DNA of 6,610 nt, from the NCBI GenBank assembly GCA_003448685.1, contig DLXW01000334.1:6953-13562 (forward strand), written 5' to 3'. The notes beneath the pieces were generated by a model. It was not told where the DNA came from, ran no database searches, and saw nothing but the letters and a program-made list of their open reading frames with translations. The stretch's first letter is position 1. Each line of letters starts with the position of its first letter. This DNA comes from Cyanothece sp. UBA12306 (lineage in GTDB: Bacteria; Cyanobacteriota; Cyanobacteriia; Cyanobacteriales; Microcystaceae). Below, piece after piece: positions 4,313 through 6,610 of the stretch. The translations under genes were made by a program, and so were the position numbers.

Positions 4313-6610
4313 TCATTCAATTGCTCCCAAATTTTTTAGATCTTCTTTTTCTGCGGGGGTTAGTCCTGTGACTTCTGTAATTTTCATTCCTTCGTAGGGT
4401 CGAGGCGATCGCCAGGTTGAGAGACATTCTCCCGTTATTAGATCCCATCGTTTAATAGTACCATCTTTGCTGCTACTAGCGAGAATGGGTTCTTGGGGAT
4501 GAAAAGCAATAGAAATGACAGCATCTCCGTGACCTTGTAGAATAAATTGGCATTGATAGTCCCCTGATGATAATGAGTAAAGACGAATGGTGGTATCATA
4601 GCTACCAGTGGCTAACCATTGGTTATCAGGACTAAAAGCTACGGAGGAAATCCAACCCCGATGGTGTTGCAGAGTAATAATAGGAAGTGTTGCGGTTAAA
4701 TTCCTTAAATCCCACAGTGTAACTGTATTATCATTGCCACCACTAGCGAGGAAATGGCCATCGGGACTAATGGCGATCGTCCAGATTTGACGCTGATTAG
4801 TGGGGAGTATATACTTTAATTCTCCATGTTTTTTCGGGTTAGTAATATCCCAAAATCTGATCGTTCCATCATCACTACCACTCGCTAATAAAGGTTCTGT
4901 AAGATGGAAACAAACACTGCGAATCCAATCTGTATAACCTTCAAAAGTTTGCAAGCATTTATAAGTATGAGCATCCCATAATTTAACGGTTTTGTCATCA
5001 CTTCCGGTGGCAATAAATTTACCATCAGGACTATAGGCCACTCCCCTAATCCAATTTTTATGTCCACTTAAATGTTTTAAAAGTCTTTGACACGAAACAT
5101 CCCAGATATAGAGTTTAGTATCCTCACCTCCCCCCACTAAAATTGTTCCATCGGGACTATAAGCAAGGGACCAAATATTACCCCCATTAGTTTCAATTGG
5201 TGTTTTAATTTCTTCCTTTAAACTATCTTGTAAGGTAACCTTTCCTTGATTATTTGCTATTGCTAAGATTATTCCATCACGACTAAAAGTAATGGGACGA
5301 GTTTCTTGACTATATCCCTTAAAAGAATTTAATTTTTCACCTGATTCAACATTCCACAAAGTTACTTTTAGTCCATCATGGCCACTGACTAACCAAGGTC
5401 GATGAGGATGAAAAGCAATTGACCAAACTCGTCCTGCATCATCTCTTAAAGTCTGCAAAAGTTGACCAGTTTTAGGATCAGTAATACGGACTGTTCCATC
5501 TTCGCTACTACTAGCTAATTTATCACCGTCTGGACTAAAAGCCAAACTTCTGATCCAATTATGATGTATTTGACCTAAATCTTGTTTAAAGTCCCCTGTT
5601 GCTAAATTCCACAACCGAACAAAACCGTCATCGGTTCCAGTTGCTAAGGTTTTTCCATCGGGACTAAGGGCGATCGCTCTTAATAAATTTGGGGAAGAGT
5701 CTTGGTTTTTTTTGGAGTTTTGTGGAATTTTTTTTTGATTTTCCTTTAAAAAGAAACGGTTAACTAAGCTATAATTATTCAGTTCCCAGCTACAAATTTG
5801 ATTATCTTGACTAGCACTAATTAGCGTTTGTTGATCGGGAGAAAAAACAACACATCTTACCTTATCTTGATGGTGTTTTAGCACCGTTATCATTTCTTTC
5901 CTTTCCACATTCCACAGTCTAATGGTTTGATCATCACTGCTACTAGCTAATAGTTTACCATCGCCACTAAACTTAATATCTCGGACTTTATCAATATGTC
6001 CAAAAAACTGTGTAATAAGTTTACCTGTTTCTACTTCCCTTAAATAAATATTTCCATTTTCTCCACTACTAGCAATAATTTTGCTATCGGGACTAAAAGC
6101 AAGGGTTCTTACCCAAAAATTATGACTTGTTAGAATTTGGCGTAAAATAGGTCGGTTTTGAGTAATTTGCCAAAGATAAATTTTGTCATTGGTATCTCCA
6201 ATAGCTAACCATTTTCCATCGGGACTAAAAGCAACGGATAAAACATTACTAAATCCATTGAGAAAGATGCAGTTTGACAAGTTAGAATAGGAAGAATTGG
6301 TATTATGTAAAGTATGGTGACGAAAGTTGATCTTTCTCAAAACTAAATTAGAGAAATTTTCTCCATTAAAGTCACGTTGTAATTGACAAAGTAGGTTAAC
6401 AATATTACCACTAGCATAGCCATAGGATTTATTGCCTTGTATATTAGTAATATTACCCCTAGCATAGTCACAAGATTGACTATTTTGACATTCAGATAAA
6501 AGCTGATTCAGATGAGATATTAGGTTAGATTTTGTATATTGATTGACAAGCTTTTTGACAATAGGATTAATTAAAAATTTTTCTTGATCTTTTCTAATTC
6601 TTGATTGTGC
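4313..6610 (-). CDS. NB-ARC/WD40 STAND-type protein, C-terminal 765 residues (5' end beyond window)
   Basis: The frame is open from base 6610 to the stop at 4313-4315, with no in-frame ATG in the first 90 codons. A start at 6340 would use a TTG in mid-domain, so the true start lies off the window. Numbering from the edge, residues 10-40 (with INPIVKKLVNQY) resemble the end of the winged-helix part of a STAND ATPase. The linker has YASGNIVNLLCQLQ at 65-78. Residues 79-117 are a pentapeptide-like stretch (NFSNL, SSYSNLSNC). Fourteen WD40 blades fill about 118-733, consistent with two seven-bladed propellers; FSPDG and LW/WD motifs recur, while blades 6 and 8 lack the WD. A polar insert of about 22 residues lies between blades 4 and 5 (5687-5752). 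The tail 735-765 has RPYEGM, VTGLT and LGAIE, as in cyanobacterial NB-ARC/WD40 proteins. Such proteins are thought to be signal-sensing, oligomerising NTPases in stress, cell-death or defence pathways; the ligand and the N-terminal effector are unknown here. Confidence 0.88.
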   Translation of the reverse strand, partial: AQSRIRKDQEKFLINPIVKKLVNQYTKSNLISHLNQLLSECQNSQSCDYARGNITNIQGNKSYGYASGNIVNLLCQLQRDFNGENFSNLVLRKINFRHHTLHNTNSSYSNLSNCIFLNGFSNVLSVAFSPDGKWLAIGDTNDKIYLWQITQNRPILRQILTSHNFWVRTLAFSPDSKIIASSGENGNIYLREVETGKLITQFFGHIDKVRDIKFSGDGKLLASSSDDQTIRLWNVERKEMITVLKHHQDKVRCVVFSPDQQTLISASQDNQICSWELNNYSLVNRFFLKENQKKIPQNSKKNQDSSPNLLRAIALSPDGKTLATGTDDGFVRLWNLATGDFKQDLGQIHHNWIRSLAFSPDGDKLASSSEDGTVRITDPKTGQLLQTLRDDAGRVWSIAFHPHRPWLVSGHDGLKVTLWNVESGEKLNSFKGYSQETRPITFSRDGIILAIANNQGKVTLQDSLKEEIKTPIETNGGNIWSLAYSPDGTILVGGGEDTKLYIWDVSCQRLLKHLSGHKNWIRGVAYSPDGKFIATGSDDKTVKLWDAHTYKCLQTFEGYTDWIRSVCFHLTEPLLASGSDDGTIRFWDITNPKKHGELKYILPTNQRQIWTIAISPDGHFLASGGNDNTVTLWDLRNLTATLPIITLQHHRGWISSVAFSPDNQWLATGSYDTTIRLYSLSSGDYQCQFILQGHGDAVISIAFHPQEPILASSSKDGTIKRWDLITGECLSTWRSPRPYEGMKITEVTGLTPAEKEDLKNLGAIE

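Noticed and set aside
4608..5067. Two further frames of about 60 codons (4608-4790 plus strand, 4885-5067 minus strand)
   Set aside because: They are shadows of the WD40 repeat gene in other frames, repeating its periodic composition without their own features.
4313..6340. Complete 675-residue WD40 protein starting at 6340
   Set aside because: The first codon is TTG inside a conserved linker, and the frame continues upstream with homologous-looking sequence to the window edge.

Overview
The window is chromosomal DNA from a low-GC cyanobacterium. Three observations support this. Four HIP1 octamers (GCGATCGC) lie at 587-594, 4023-4030, 4405-4412 and 5670-5677. A perfect tandem array of a 7-bp unit sits in an intergenic gap. 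The large WD40 protein has the linker and C-terminal tail typical of cyanobacterial NB-ARC/WD40 proteins. The species cannot be named from this window.

Layout. At the left edge (1-80), a plus-strand frame that is open from the edge may be the last 25 codons of a gene. Next is a minus-strand pair, cbiM (516-1265) followed by a PDGLE-domain CbiN-like gene (131-496). These are membrane components of a cobalt or nickel uptake transporter; no CbiQ or CbiO gene is visible. A 229-bp divergent intergenic region (1266-1494) separates this pair from a plus-strand pair: a large MscS-family mechanosensitive channel (1495-3180) and, 17 bp later, a ribokinase (3198-4130). The upstream region of the channel gene has a perfect TGTA-N8-TACA palindrome and a -10-like element 22 bp downstream, the geometry of an NtcA-activated cyanobacterial promoter.

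A convergent gap (4131-4312) carries seven perfect copies of CTGACTT. The rest of the window (4313 to the right edge, minus strand) is one long open frame. It encodes the C-terminal 765 residues of an NB-ARC/WD40 STAND-type protein. The frame does not start inside the window: it stays open to base 6610, and the visible N-terminal part looks like the end of a STAND ATPase module, a linker and a pentapeptide-like stretch. Fourteen WD40 blades, consistent with two seven-bladed propellers, follow, and then a conserved tail.

How the genes relate. The transporter pair is one unit of metal uptake. The channel and ribokinase are probably co-transcribed, perhaps under nitrogen control. The STAND protein is a separate sensor or signalling gene that converges on them. 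No CRISPR, tRNA, rRNA, transposase or intact riboswitch was recognised. The most interesting leads are the truncated STAND protein, the candidate NtcA site and the N-terminally extended CbiM.
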